The notes below the pieces were generated by a model. It did no database searches. It had not been told where the DNA came from and saw only the letters and a program-made list of their open reading frames with translations. 5,951 nucleotides of DNA from Bacillota bacterium (GTDB taxonomy: Bacteria > Bacillota > Clostridia > Peptostreptococcales > Anaerovoracaceae): contig JAFZRK010000096.1 in assembly GCA_017619905.1 (NCBI GenBank), positions 1 through 5,951 on the forward strand, written 5' to 3'. This document shows, piece by piece, positions 1 through 5,529 of this stretch; the stretch's first letter is position 1; every line of letters starts with the position of its first letter. The position numbers and the translations under genes are program-made.

Positions 1-201
1 ATCTGTAAGGAACGCCTCGGTCCTGCTCCGGCGAAGATCCTCATGCAGGGCATCCTCGAGCATCTCCTGGTTGTCGATCACAGCCTGCTTGAGCTTTGTT
101 AGCTGTTCTATCCTCCAGTTCAGGTCAAGAGTCTTTCCGCTGCGGAAGAAACTCCTCTGCGCCTCCACTATGTTTTGGATCTGCTCTCTGTCGTAATCCA
201 T
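1..201 (-). CDS. NAD(P)-dependent aldehyde dehydrogenase, class 3 type, N-terminal part (cut by window edge)
   Basis: Reading the minus strand from the ATG at 201 gives 67 uninterrupted codons beginning MDYDREQIQNIVEAQRSFF and continuing with RSGKTLDLNWRIEQLTKLKQ. This is the N-terminal helical pattern of the ALDH3-like aldehyde dehydrogenases: a QRxFFxSGKT segment, then a helix of the form RxxQLxxLKxA, then a DLxxSxxEA segment (here residues 55-63, DLRRSRTEA). Family members oxidise aldehydes to carboxylates with NAD or NADP in the cytosol. The cofactor fold and catalytic Cys/Glu lie outside the window, so activity cannot be judged. The start is supported by a strong AGGAGGG ribosome binding site at 206-212, with four bases between it and the ATG. 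The gene is divergent from the radical SAM gene. Family assignment is firm; substrate is not predictable. Confidence 0.88.
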   Translation of the reverse strand, partial: MDYDREQIQNIVEAQRSFFRSGKTLDLNWRIEQLTKLKQAVIDNQEMLEDALHEDLRRSRTEAFLTD

Positions 202-220
202 CGCGCCCTCCTGCAATAAT

Positions 221-229
221 ATAATAACA
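221..229 (-). promoter_or_regulatory. Possible extended -10 element of the aldehyde dehydrogenase gene
   Basis: On the minus strand the bases read TGTTATTAT, an extended -10 (TGn plus TATTAT). No convincing -35 is seen at 16-18 bases upstream. Transcription would start near 214, giving a very short leader that just includes the AGGAGGG ribosome binding site. The AT-rich run allows other registers, so this is a tentative call. Confidence 0.3.
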
Positions 230-268
230 CAGCGAGGGGCCCGCTGCCTCATTCTTTTTGCCGGCAGT

Positions 269-315
269 GTCCGCGGACCATAATACAGAGGACAGTCCGC
301 TTTTATCCTTGCGGA
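269..315. repeat. Cluster of short GC-rich inverted repeats in the divergent intergenic region
   Basis: GTCCGCGGAC at 269-278 is a perfect 10-base palindrome. GGAC-A-GTCC (290-298) is a second one, and TCCGC (296-300) pairs with GCGGA (311-315) across ten bases, directly upstream of the radical SAM -10 box. GTCCGC occurs twice, at 269 and 295. This could be an operator or a small hairpin; no known binding motif is recognised, and short GC palindromes can occur by chance. Confidence 0.35.
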
Positions 316-317
316 TA

Positions 318-326
318 TGTTATAAT
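318..326 (+). promoter_or_regulatory. Extended -10 promoter of the radical SAM gene
   Basis: TGT followed by TATAAT (321-326) is a consensus extended -10 element. No good -35 hexamer lies 16-18 bases upstream, which is usual for extended -10 promoters. The expected start of transcription, about seven bases past the -10 box, falls at about 333, the A of the ATG of the gene itself. The same TGTTATAAT string occurs in the cyclophilin promoter at the other end of the window (5651-5659). Confidence 0.6.
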
Positions 327-332
327 GGATGT

Positions 333-1277
333 ATGTTCGAAGGACTGCATTACAATTCCATATCTTCGTATCTGAAAGATCGTTTCGGCTGCAAGGTGGT
401 AAAGCTTTCGCTGGACGCCGGCCTTACCTGCCCCAACAGAGACGGGACTAAGGGATTCGGGGGCTGCACGTTCTGCTCGGACAGCGGTTCCGGGGATTTT
501 GCCGGGACCATGGAGCAGCAGATAGCGTCGCTGTCCCGCAAATGGCGCAGCAATTCCGGCGTAGCCCCGTCGCTCGGCACGCGCAGCAAGGAAGGCTCCG
601 CGGATCTTAAACACATCGCCTACTTTCAGAACCACACCAACACCTATGCGCCTGTCGAAAAGCTCCGCGCTCTCTGGGACGAAGCGCTGGATCACGAAAA
701 CGTTGTGGGACTGGCTATAGCTACCCGCCCGGACTGTCTTGGACCGGACGTTCTGGACCTGCTTTCCGAGTTCAACGAAAAGACCTTCCTTTGGGTGGAA
801 CTTGGCCTTCAGACCGCAAACGAGCATACTGCGGAAAAGTTCAACAGATGCTGGAAAAACGCCGATTTTGAACAAGCGATGTATGATTTGTCGACCCGCG
901 GCATAAAACGCGTCACGCACCTTATTTTGGGCCTTCCAGGCGAAAATAAAGCGCAGTATCTTTCCTCAGCAAAGTACGCGGCGTCCTTCGATCCGTTCGG
1001 AGTAAAGATACACATGCTGCACCTTATGGAAGGCACCGTAATGGGCGGGGAATACAGGCGCGCGCCCTTCCCTCTTCTTACCCGCGAAGAGTACGTCAAC
1101 TGTGTCTGCGACATACTGGAGATCCTTCCGCAGAGCATAACGATCCACCGCCTTACCGGCGACGCGCCGCAGAATAAGCTTATAGCCCCGGACTGGACCC
1201 GCAACAAGCACGCTGTGCTCAACGCCGTGCAGCAGGAATTCAAAAGGCGCGGAACATATCAGGGCGCACGCTTTTAG
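333..1277 (+). CDS. YhcC-like radical SAM protein (TIGR01212 family)
   Basis: The 314-residue product is a radical S-adenosylmethionine protein of the TIGR01212/YhcC type, whose reaction is not established. Iron-sulfur ligands are seen as C33, C45 and C48 (C-x11-C-x2-C), within the family pattern LDxGxTCPNRDGTxGxGGCxFC, followed by SGSGDFAG. Other family landmarks are YFQNHTNTYA (from residue 97), ELGLQT (from about 156) and the HMLHLMEGT segment near 226-234. The ATG at 333 is chosen because homologues begin a few residues before the YNSISSYLK-like stretch. An in-frame TTG at 258 would add 25 residues without family character and has no ribosome binding site. No Shine-Dalgarno precedes 333 either, and the promoter suggests a leaderless message. 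It converges on the URO-D gene, sharing a terminator. Protein is soluble, with no signal peptide. Family assignment is confident; function is open (an RNA- or protein-modifying role is only inference). Confidence 0.92.
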   Translation: MFEGLHYNSISSYLKDRFGCKVVKLSLDAGLTCPNRDGTKGFGGCTFCSDSGSGDFAGTMEQQIASLSRKWRSNSGVAPSLGTRSKEGSADLKHIAYFQNHTNTYAPVEKLRALWDEALDHENVVGLAIATRPDCLGPDVLDLLSEFNEKTFLWVELGLQTANEHTAEKFNRCWKNADFEQAMYDLSTRGIKRVTHLILGLPGENKAQYLSSAKYAASFDPFGVKIHMLHLMEGTVMGGEYRRAPFPLLTREEYVNCVCDILEILPQSITIHRLTGDAPQNKLIAPDWTRNKHAVLNAVQQEFKRRGTYQGARF

Positions 1278-1284
1278 TAAAAAC

Positions 1285-1323
1285 AAAGACATCGGCCGCG
1301 CAATGCACAGCCGGTGTCTTTTT
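1285..1323. terminator. Bidirectional rho-independent terminator between convergent genes
   Basis: AAAGACATCGGC (1285-1296) pairs with GCCGGTGTCTTT (1310-1321), a 12-base-pair stem with one G-U pair and a 13-base loop, followed by a T run to 1323. It lies 7 bases after the radical SAM stop codon. On the minus strand the same hairpin is followed by TTTGTTTTT, so it also serves the URO-D operon, which ends at 1357. Confidence 0.85.
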
Positions 1324-1356
1324 GGCAATCATATATTCTTTGAGTAAGAGGAAACT

Positions 1357-2349
1357 TTACTTGAACTGCAGTTTGCTCTGACGGTCTATCTCTTCCGTAA
1401 GCGCCTGATAGACGCCGGGGAAGGTGCTCATCGGACCGCCCTGGGACGCGCAAGGAATGAAGTAATGCTTGCCGCACTCCTTCGTTGCTCTTTCCACTTC
1501 TTTAGCGACTTCCTCGCAGGTCCAGCCCGGGTGATCCACGCTGGCGGAATCTATGCCGCCCATGAAACTGATCTGTCCGCCGTACTGCTTGATAAGGCTC
1601 GGGATATCGTTTGATACCATAACGCCCTGCCATATGTCCATCTGCATTTCTATCATGGACGGAACGAGCGTTGCCGCATAGGAATCGGAGTGGTGAACGA
1701 TCACCTCTACGCCGCGTTCCTTGTAGTATCCGTATACCGCCTTATAGGCCGGCAGCAGGAACTCGCGGAACATGTCCACAGACATGAACGTAGATCTCTG
1801 AGTTCCCCAGTCGTCGTGATGGAACAGAGCATCGATGTGGTAGTGGTCGCAGATTTCCTTTGCGTAATCCAGCTCCCAGTTGGCTATGTAATCTATAAGC
1901 TCCTTGAGAGAATCCGGCTCCACGTAGAAATCCAGCAGGCAGTTCTGTATCTCCAGAAGATAATGGCACTGCTCGAAGATCCCCGGGAAGACCATGCCGG
2001 TAACGAACTGTTCCTTACGGTCCACTGCTTTGGCCTGTTCCACGAAGGGTGTCCAGTCGGACTCGTCGTAGTGGACTTTAGGCGCATGAACGTAGTCGCG
2101 CCAGTTTTCAATATCCTTGCAGACTATCTTATCTTCCGTATGTACCGGGAACGCTCCGGGAGTTCCTTCCGGGAATTCCAGCGTTACACCCCACGCGTTT
2201 ACGACCCGCGGGCCGCCCTTTACGGGCGCGGCGTTGTTGATCATATAAGGAGAGTTGCGTATGATCGCGAACGGCTCGAACTGGTTTACGAATCTATCCG
2301 GATTTCCGCCGTGGATGGTCTCTAACAGATTTTGTCTTTTTGTAAGCAT
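1357..2349 (-). CDS. Uroporphyrinogen decarboxylase-family protein (corrinoid methyltransferase-like), 330 aa
   Basis: A TIM-barrel protein of the URO-D superfamily (PF01208). This superfamily includes HemE and the corrinoid-linked methyltransferases MtaA, CmuA and aryl-ether (veratrol-type) methyltransferases. Seen: FHHDDWGTQ (residues 176-184) with a downstream SVDMFREFLLPAYK helix (190-203), VHHSDSYA (218-225), SFMGGIDSA (261-269) and YFIPCASQGGPMSTFPGVY (296-314). The HemE N-terminal signature (FMRQAGRY) is absent, so it is not heme-pathway HemE. A methyltransferase or demethylase role on a small methylated compound is the best inference, but the corrinoid partner usually found nearby is not in this window. 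MtaA-type enzymes bind zinc through HxC and a later Cys; here the HxC position reads H220-S-D222, while C300 is kept. The start is supported by GAGAGGG seven bases upstream. It is second in an operon, 31 bases after the symporter gene. Confidence 0.88.
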   Translation of the reverse strand: MLTKRQNLLETIHGGNPDRFVNQFEPFAIIRNSPYMINNAAPVKGGPRVVNAWGVTLEFPEGTPGAFPVHTEDKIVCKDIENWRDYVHAPKVHYDESDWTPFVEQAKAVDRKEQFVTGMVFPGIFEQCHYLLEIQNCLLDFYVEPDSLKELIDYIANWELDYAKEICDHYHIDALFHHDDWGTQRSTFMSVDMFREFLLPAYKAVYGYYKERGVEVIVHHSDSYAATLVPSMIEMQMDIWQGVMVSNDIPSLIKQYGGQISFMGGIDSASVDHPGWTCEEVAKEVERATKECGKHYFIPCASQGGPMSTFPGVYQALTEEIDRQSKLQFK

Positions 2350-2380
2350 TGCATTACCCTCTCTTTAACTGATCACTCGC

Positions 2381-3712
2381 TTATTCCGCGCTCTTGCGGG
2401 CAGCAATCTCGGCTTCCATCTCTCTGAGACGCTTGTCATCCAGCTTGTAGAAGATGTAAGGAACGAGGGATACGATTATGAAGATGACCGGGAAGAATCC
2501 GTACATGCTCTTGATGTGAGACTGTGTCTCGGGAGTGATCGCGGCAAGCGGGTCATACTTGATCAGTCCGAGGAAAGCGGTGATGGCAACGCCGCGAAGC
2601 GCTACGGCCACCTTTACGCCCAGGGAGCAGAACGCCATGATAAGGCCGTTCGGGGACTCGCCGTTCTTCCATTCGCCGTAGCTGCCGCAGGCTGCGTACA
2701 TTCCTACGGTAAGACCGTAGCTCATTCCGAAGAATATCTGTCCTATCAGCAGAAGCGCTCCGATGATTATTACGTTATCCGGAACTACCAGAACCAGTGC
2801 CTGGCATACGCCCCATCCGATGACGCCCAGAAGATTGGTCTTTTTGGTACCGATCTTCTTAACGACGCTCGGAGCGAGGAATCCGCCGATTACAGCGCCG
2901 ATGTAGAACATCACGAGGAGCGGAGTTGCCTTCTTCTGGTCGCCCAGAACTACCACGCAATAATAGCTGGTAAGGGAGCCTATTCCTATGAAAGCTATCT
3001 GACGGATCGCGTCGTGAAGGAAGAATGCCAGCAGCTGACCGTTGTTGACGAGGCTCTTTCCTATCTGCTTGAAGGTTATTGCCTTGCCGGTGGATTCGGT
3101 TGTGTCGTAGCCCTTGGTTATGCCGTAGTGGATGAAGTAGCAGATCATGAAGATGCATACGAATACTATGGCCATAACAGTGTAAGCCGTTACGCCGCTC
3201 ATTACACCCAGCATCGCGGATGTCATGAGGGGAACTACCAGCGAGTTCATGATCTTACCGATGTTGCTGCCTACGCCTATTCTGGAGGAGAGCCAAGCGC
3301 GGTCCTGCGGGTCGCGGGAGATGACCTGGATCATGTTGCGGTTAGCGGTCCAGCAGATGTTCCAGATGAAGTGGCTGAGAATGTAACCTATGCCGATGAT
3401 GATTCCCGCAGTCACGTCTCCGCCGATCTTGGTGAAGCAGAATACGAAGAAGAATGAAACGAACGGCGGGCAGATGAGCAGCCAGGGGCGGTACTTGCCG
3501 TTCTTAAATGTTACCTTGTCGATAACTATGCCGGCTACGATGGCCGAGACAGCGTCGGCAAGTGCGCTGAAACCAGTGATCGCGCCTACGATCGGCAGCG
3601 GGAGCAGCGCTACGTTGGTGAGGAAGAAGACCAGGAACATGGTCTCCATGCTGGACATCATGAAGAAACCAACTTCTGAGATGCCCCACAAAGTCTTAAT
3701 ACCTTTGTTCAT
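2381..3712 (-). CDS. GPH-family (MelB-like) sugar:cation symporter, MFS fold, 443 aa
   Basis: An inner-membrane permease of the glycoside-pentoside-hexuronide:cation symporter family (MFS_2, PF13347), with about twelve hydrophobic segments. Diagnostic motifs are D65-KVTFKNGKYRPWLL (65-79), corresponding to the conserved loop after helix II, and GSYGEWKNGE (343-352), the YGEWK motif of the C-terminal half. The charged tail after residue 423 is cytosolic. In E. coli MelB two helix II aspartates (D55, D59) coordinate sodium; here D53 aligns with the first, but the second aligns with A57, so the coupling ion may differ (my hand alignment). Start at 3712 is supported by a perfect AGGAGG (3721-3726) eight bases upstream. 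It is the first gene of a transcription unit with the URO-D-family gene, implying that it imports that enzyme's substrate or a conjugate of it. The substrate cannot be read from sequence. Confidence 0.9.
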   Translation of the reverse strand: MNKGIKTLWGISEVGFFMMSSMETMFLVFFLTNVALLPLPIVGAITGFSALADAVSAIVAGIVIDKVTFKNGKYRPWLLICPPFVSFFFVFCFTKIGGDVTAGIIIGIGYILSHFIWNICWTANRNMIQVISRDPQDRAWLSSRIGVGSNIGKIMNSLVVPLMTSAMLGVMSGVTAYTVMAIVFVCIFMICYFIHYGITKGYDTTESTGKAITFKQIGKSLVNNGQLLAFFLHDAIRQIAFIGIGSLTSYYCVVVLGDQKKATPLLVMFYIGAVIGGFLAPSVVKKIGTKKTNLLGVIGWGVCQALVLVVPDNVIIIGALLLIGQIFFGMSYGLTVGMYAACGSYGEWKNGESPNGLIMAFCSLGVKVAVALRGVAITAFLGLIKYDPLAAITPETQSHIKSMYGFFPVIFIIVSLVPYIFYKLDDKRLREMEAEIAARKSAE

Positions 3713-3731
3713 CAGAAAAACCTCCTTGATG

Positions 3732-3776
3732 ATACTGAAACGATTGCGGGTCCCTAAGGACTTACGTGTTCAGTAT
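3732..3776 (-). promoter_or_regulatory. Structured leader stem-loop just before the symporter ribosome binding site
   Basis: In the minus-strand transcript AUACUGAA (3776-3769) pairs perfectly with UUCAGUAU (3739-3732), enclosing a second hairpin GUCC-UUAG-GGAC (3761-3750) separated by unpaired bases. The outer stem ends five bases before the AGGAGG at 3726-3721, close enough to affect ribosome access or message stability. I do not recognise it as a known riboswitch class. Confidence 0.5.
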
Positions 3777-3801
3777 AGACAAAGAGATTTAATGCATTCA
3801 A

Positions 3802-3815
3802 CGGCAATAATGCCG
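3802..3815. repeat. CGGCA-ATAA-TGCCG inverted repeat at the symporter operon transcription start
   Basis: A perfect five-base-pair inverted repeat with a four-base loop. It sits at the predicted start of transcription (about 3814) of the symporter operon, so it could be an operator or a 5'-end hairpin that stabilises the message. The sequence alone does not decide. Confidence 0.4.
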
Positions 3816-3820
3816 ATTAT

Positions 3821-3848
3821 ATTATATTTTATTGTATTATTCGTACAA
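3821..3848 (-). promoter_or_regulatory. Promoter of the symporter/URO-D operon
   Basis: On the minus strand TTGTAC (3848-3843) and TATAAT (3826-3821) are separated by 16 bases, a good sigma-A-type promoter. Transcription should start near 3814, giving a leader of about 100 bases. A second overlapping TATAAT (3821-3816) would have a 21-base spacing and is unlikely. The -35 hexamer overlaps a half-site of the GTAC-type repeat described at 3960-3978 and 5563-5580. Confidence 0.7.
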
Positions 3849-3858
3849 CCATACTAAA
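3840..3858. promoter_or_regulatory. Degenerate regulator-site candidate overlapping the -35 box (site C)
   Basis: The plus strand reads TTCGTACAACCATACTAAA, which matches the palindrome at 3960-3978 at 12 of 19 positions without gaps. The left half (TTCGTAC) is good and the right half is weak. It covers the -35 of the symporter operon promoter, so binding here would block or modulate RNA polymerase. Evidence is positional and comparative within this window only. Confidence 0.4.
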
Positions 3859-3892
3859 CAATAGAGGCGGTTTCGGGGTAATAATATACAAT

Positions 3893-3924
3893 AATATGCC
3901 CTGGACGGACGCCCGGGGCATATT
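3893..3924 (-). terminator. Hairpin after the regulator gene, probable terminator
   Basis: AATATGCCCTGG (3893-3904) pairs with CCGGGGCATATT (3913-3924): 12 base pairs including one G-U, with an 8-base loop. In the minus-strand direction it follows the regulator stop codon by 61 bases and is followed by an AT-rich run (ATTGTATATTATTA) rather than a pure U tract. It is therefore likely but not a textbook terminator, and some readthrough into the symporter operon is possible. A weaker six-base-pair hairpin (3931-3936 with 3947-3952) lies just before it. Confidence 0.6.
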
Positions 3925-3959
3925 CCGGCTGCTTTCTGATACAAAAGAAAGCCTATTTG

Positions 3960-3978
3960 TTTGTACTATCAGTACAAA
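3960..3978. promoter_or_regulatory. Near-perfect palindrome, candidate regulator-binding site (site A)
   Basis: TTTGTACTATCAGTACAAA is an inverted repeat with 8-base arms (TTTGTACT and AGTACAAA) around a 3-base centre. It lies 7 bases past the regulator stop codon and about 110 bases upstream of the symporter operon -35. The core GTAC-N5-GTAC plus A/T flank recurs at the regulator's own promoter (5563-5580). Such a site is typical of a dimeric regulator; the assignment to the adjacent PucR-type protein is inference. Confidence 0.6.
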
Positions 3979-3985
3979 TTCGTGG

Positions 3986-5512
3986 TCATGGCTGCTGTTC
4001 CGACTGAATGATCAGCATCGAAGCCAGCATGTGGAGCTTCTGGACGTGGTCATCATCGTCGGCAGAGATGATCTCGCGTATCCTTTCTATCCTATAGACC
4101 AGAGTGTTTCTGTGGATGTTCAGCTCTTTGGCAGTCTTTACAAGGTTTCTGTCGTTCAGCAGGAAAAACAGATATGTGCCGAACAGCTCCGTACCGTTCT
4201 CTTTGTCGTGTTCCAGAAGCTTTTCTGCGTCCGGGCTGCACATGCTGCGGGAAAACGCGTCGCTGCGAAGGGTCTCGACATAATAATGCGGCACCAGTTC
4301 CATCGCATAGATGCAGTTATGATCTCTAATGATATGCGACCTGTTTTCCAGGTCTCTGATCCGGACCAGAAAGTCGTATTGCCGTCCGAGGTCCTTAAGG
4401 TCGGAGAACGGAACAGCGGTAAATACCTTTATACTGTAGCGCTCCGACAGATCCTCAAGAAAGACCCGATTGCCGCCGGTCTTCGATTCCTGCAGGTCCG
4501 CGACCACGACAAGATCGTTCCCGTGGTGGAAACACATCCATTTGGTCCTGCTCTCTATTTCGTACATGATCGTCCGCTGAAGACCTTCGTCCCGCCCTTT
4601 TACGTCGATGATGGCAAGCCCGAAGAGTTTGCTCTTGCCCCATCCCAGCAGACTGATCTGATCGCTTATGAGTTTTTCGTCCGTGCATCCGCCTGTAAGG
4701 ACGTCGCTGAAGAAATCCTCGAAGTTACCGTTGATCCTTTCGGGTCTGTACTGCGAAAGGATATGGATGTTCTGCTCCAGGAAATCCCCCAGGATCTGTC
4801 CCAGAACGATGTCTTTATAGTTCGGACGCGTTACTATGTTGCAAACGAACACATGCGCCTGCGGACGGTTCTTGTAGAAAACGTTACGCGTGACGAACGG
4901 AACGTAGAAACTCTTGGAATAATGGACCGCAGCGTTATGGTATCCGTTAAGGACTTCGAACTCTCCGTTCTCAATGAGACCTTTCATTACATGTACCGGA
5001 AGATATCCATGCAGCACCTGGTAGCGCCACGTGGCGCTCATCTCATTCATGTAAGGACGGTTAGTATACGCCAGGACTTTAAAACTCATGTCCGCCACAT
5101 AGACATGGTTGGGCGTATGGCTTCCGACTATGTTCAGAAGCTCGTCCAGACCGCTTCCGCAGCAGGCTGCCTGATGCAGAGCAAGATACAGGCTCTCCAT
5201 CTTCCTGAACTCGTCGCGGATGGACTGGACCACCGCACGGTATCCCCTGCTTCCTCCGGGAACTATCGGAGAGAATGCTGCCGGAAGCGGAACGTCAGGC
5301 GTTTCCGGCACAAGGATCGGAATGGTACCGGCAGGAACATCCGCACTGTCGGGAGCAACGGAACCTGAGGCAACGTACAGAACGTCGCTTCGCAGCGGCT
5401 CCGACGGAATGTATTCCCTGATCTCGGAGATCCATCGCTCGTTAAGTTGATCGTCATAGACAAAAGGTCCTTCGACAGCTTCGCACAGCAGATATCCAAG
5501 TATTACCCTCAT
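3986..5512 (-). CDS. PucR/CdaR-type transcriptional regulator, 508 aa
   Basis: The C-terminus holds the PucR-type helix-turn-helix domain (HTH_30, PF13556): LFGTYLFFLLNDRNLVKTA (443-461) followed by KELNIHRNTLVYRIERIREI (462-481). Family members combine an N-terminal ligand-sensing region with this domain and mostly control catabolic and transport genes. The central part (about 260-425) has the alternating strand/helix character of the GGDEF-like region common before this HTH; this is not verified. The N-terminal 100 residues contain a Pro/Val-rich stretch (59-86) that looks like a linker, and no recognised sensor domain is visible. Start at 5512 is supported by GGGAGG at 5523-5518, five bases upstream. 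It lies upstream of, and in the same direction as, the symporter/URO-D operon and is separated from it by a hairpin, so its likely target is that operon. A palindrome over its own transcription start suggests autoregulation. Confidence 0.88.
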   Translation of the reverse strand: MRVILGYLLCEAVEGPFVYDDQLNERWISEIREYIPSEPLRSDVLYVASGSVAPDSADVPAGTIPILVPETPDVPLPAAFSPIVPGGSRGYRAVVQSIRDEFRKMESLYLALHQAACCGSGLDELLNIVGSHTPNHVYVADMSFKVLAYTNRPYMNEMSATWRYQVLHGYLPVHVMKGLIENGEFEVLNGYHNAAVHYSKSFYVPFVTRNVFYKNRPQAHVFVCNIVTRPNYKDIVLGQILGDFLEQNIHILSQYRPERINGNFEDFFSDVLTGGCTDEKLISDQISLLGWGKSKLFGLAIIDVKGRDEGLQRTIMYEIESRTKWMCFHHGNDLVVVADLQESKTGGNRVFLEDLSERYSIKVFTAVPFSDLKDLGRQYDFLVRIRDLENRSHIIRDHNCIYAMELVPHYYVETLRSDAFSRSMCSPDAEKLLEHDKENGTELFGTYLFFLLNDRNLVKTAKELNIHRNTLVYRIERIREIISADDDDHVQKLHMLASMLIIQSEQQP

Positions 5513-5529
5513 GTTCGCCTCCCGTTTTT

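Noticed and set aside
258..332. Upstream in-frame TTG start adding 25 residues to the radical SAM protein
   Set aside because: The extra residues do not resemble the family, there is no ribosome binding site, and the extended -10 promoter lies inside this segment.
1690..2325. A 211-codon open frame on the plus strand opposite the URO-D-family gene
   Set aside because: Shadow of a well-supported coding sequence; no recognisable domain and no start signal.
1357..2349. Reading the URO-D-family gene as HemE of heme biosynthesis
   Set aside because: The N-terminal HemE active-site signature is missing and the internal motifs (HHDDWGTQ, MGGID, FIPC) are those of methyltransferase-like relatives; the neighbours are not heme genes.
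2516..3457. A 313-codon open frame on the plus strand opposite the symporter gene
   Set aside because: The complementary strand encodes a clear GPH symporter; the antisense product is rich in Tyr, Asp and His, the expected shadow of membrane-protein codons, and has no ribosome binding site.
3736..3749. Possible catabolite-responsive element (CcpA site) near the symporter start
   Set aside because: TGAAACGATTGCGG resembles the consensus only with a one-base gap and lacks the correct spacing between the AA and CG positions.
3792..3800. ATGCATTCA repeated at 3792-3800 and 5621-5629, both in promoter regions
   Set aside because: A nine-base match in AT-rich intergenic DNA, at different positions relative to the two promoters, is weak evidence for a shared site.
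3816..3821. Second TATAAT as the -10 of the symporter operon
   Set aside because: It would lie 21 bases from the TTGTAC -35, outside the usual spacing; the overlapping copy at 3821-3826 gives 16 bases.
3896..5368. A long open frame (490 codons) on the plus strand opposite the regulator gene
   Set aside because: It is antisense to a gene with a clear PucR-type helix-turn-helix, starts inside a terminator hairpin without a ribosome binding site, and its translation shows no family character; codon bias of the real gene explains the open frame.
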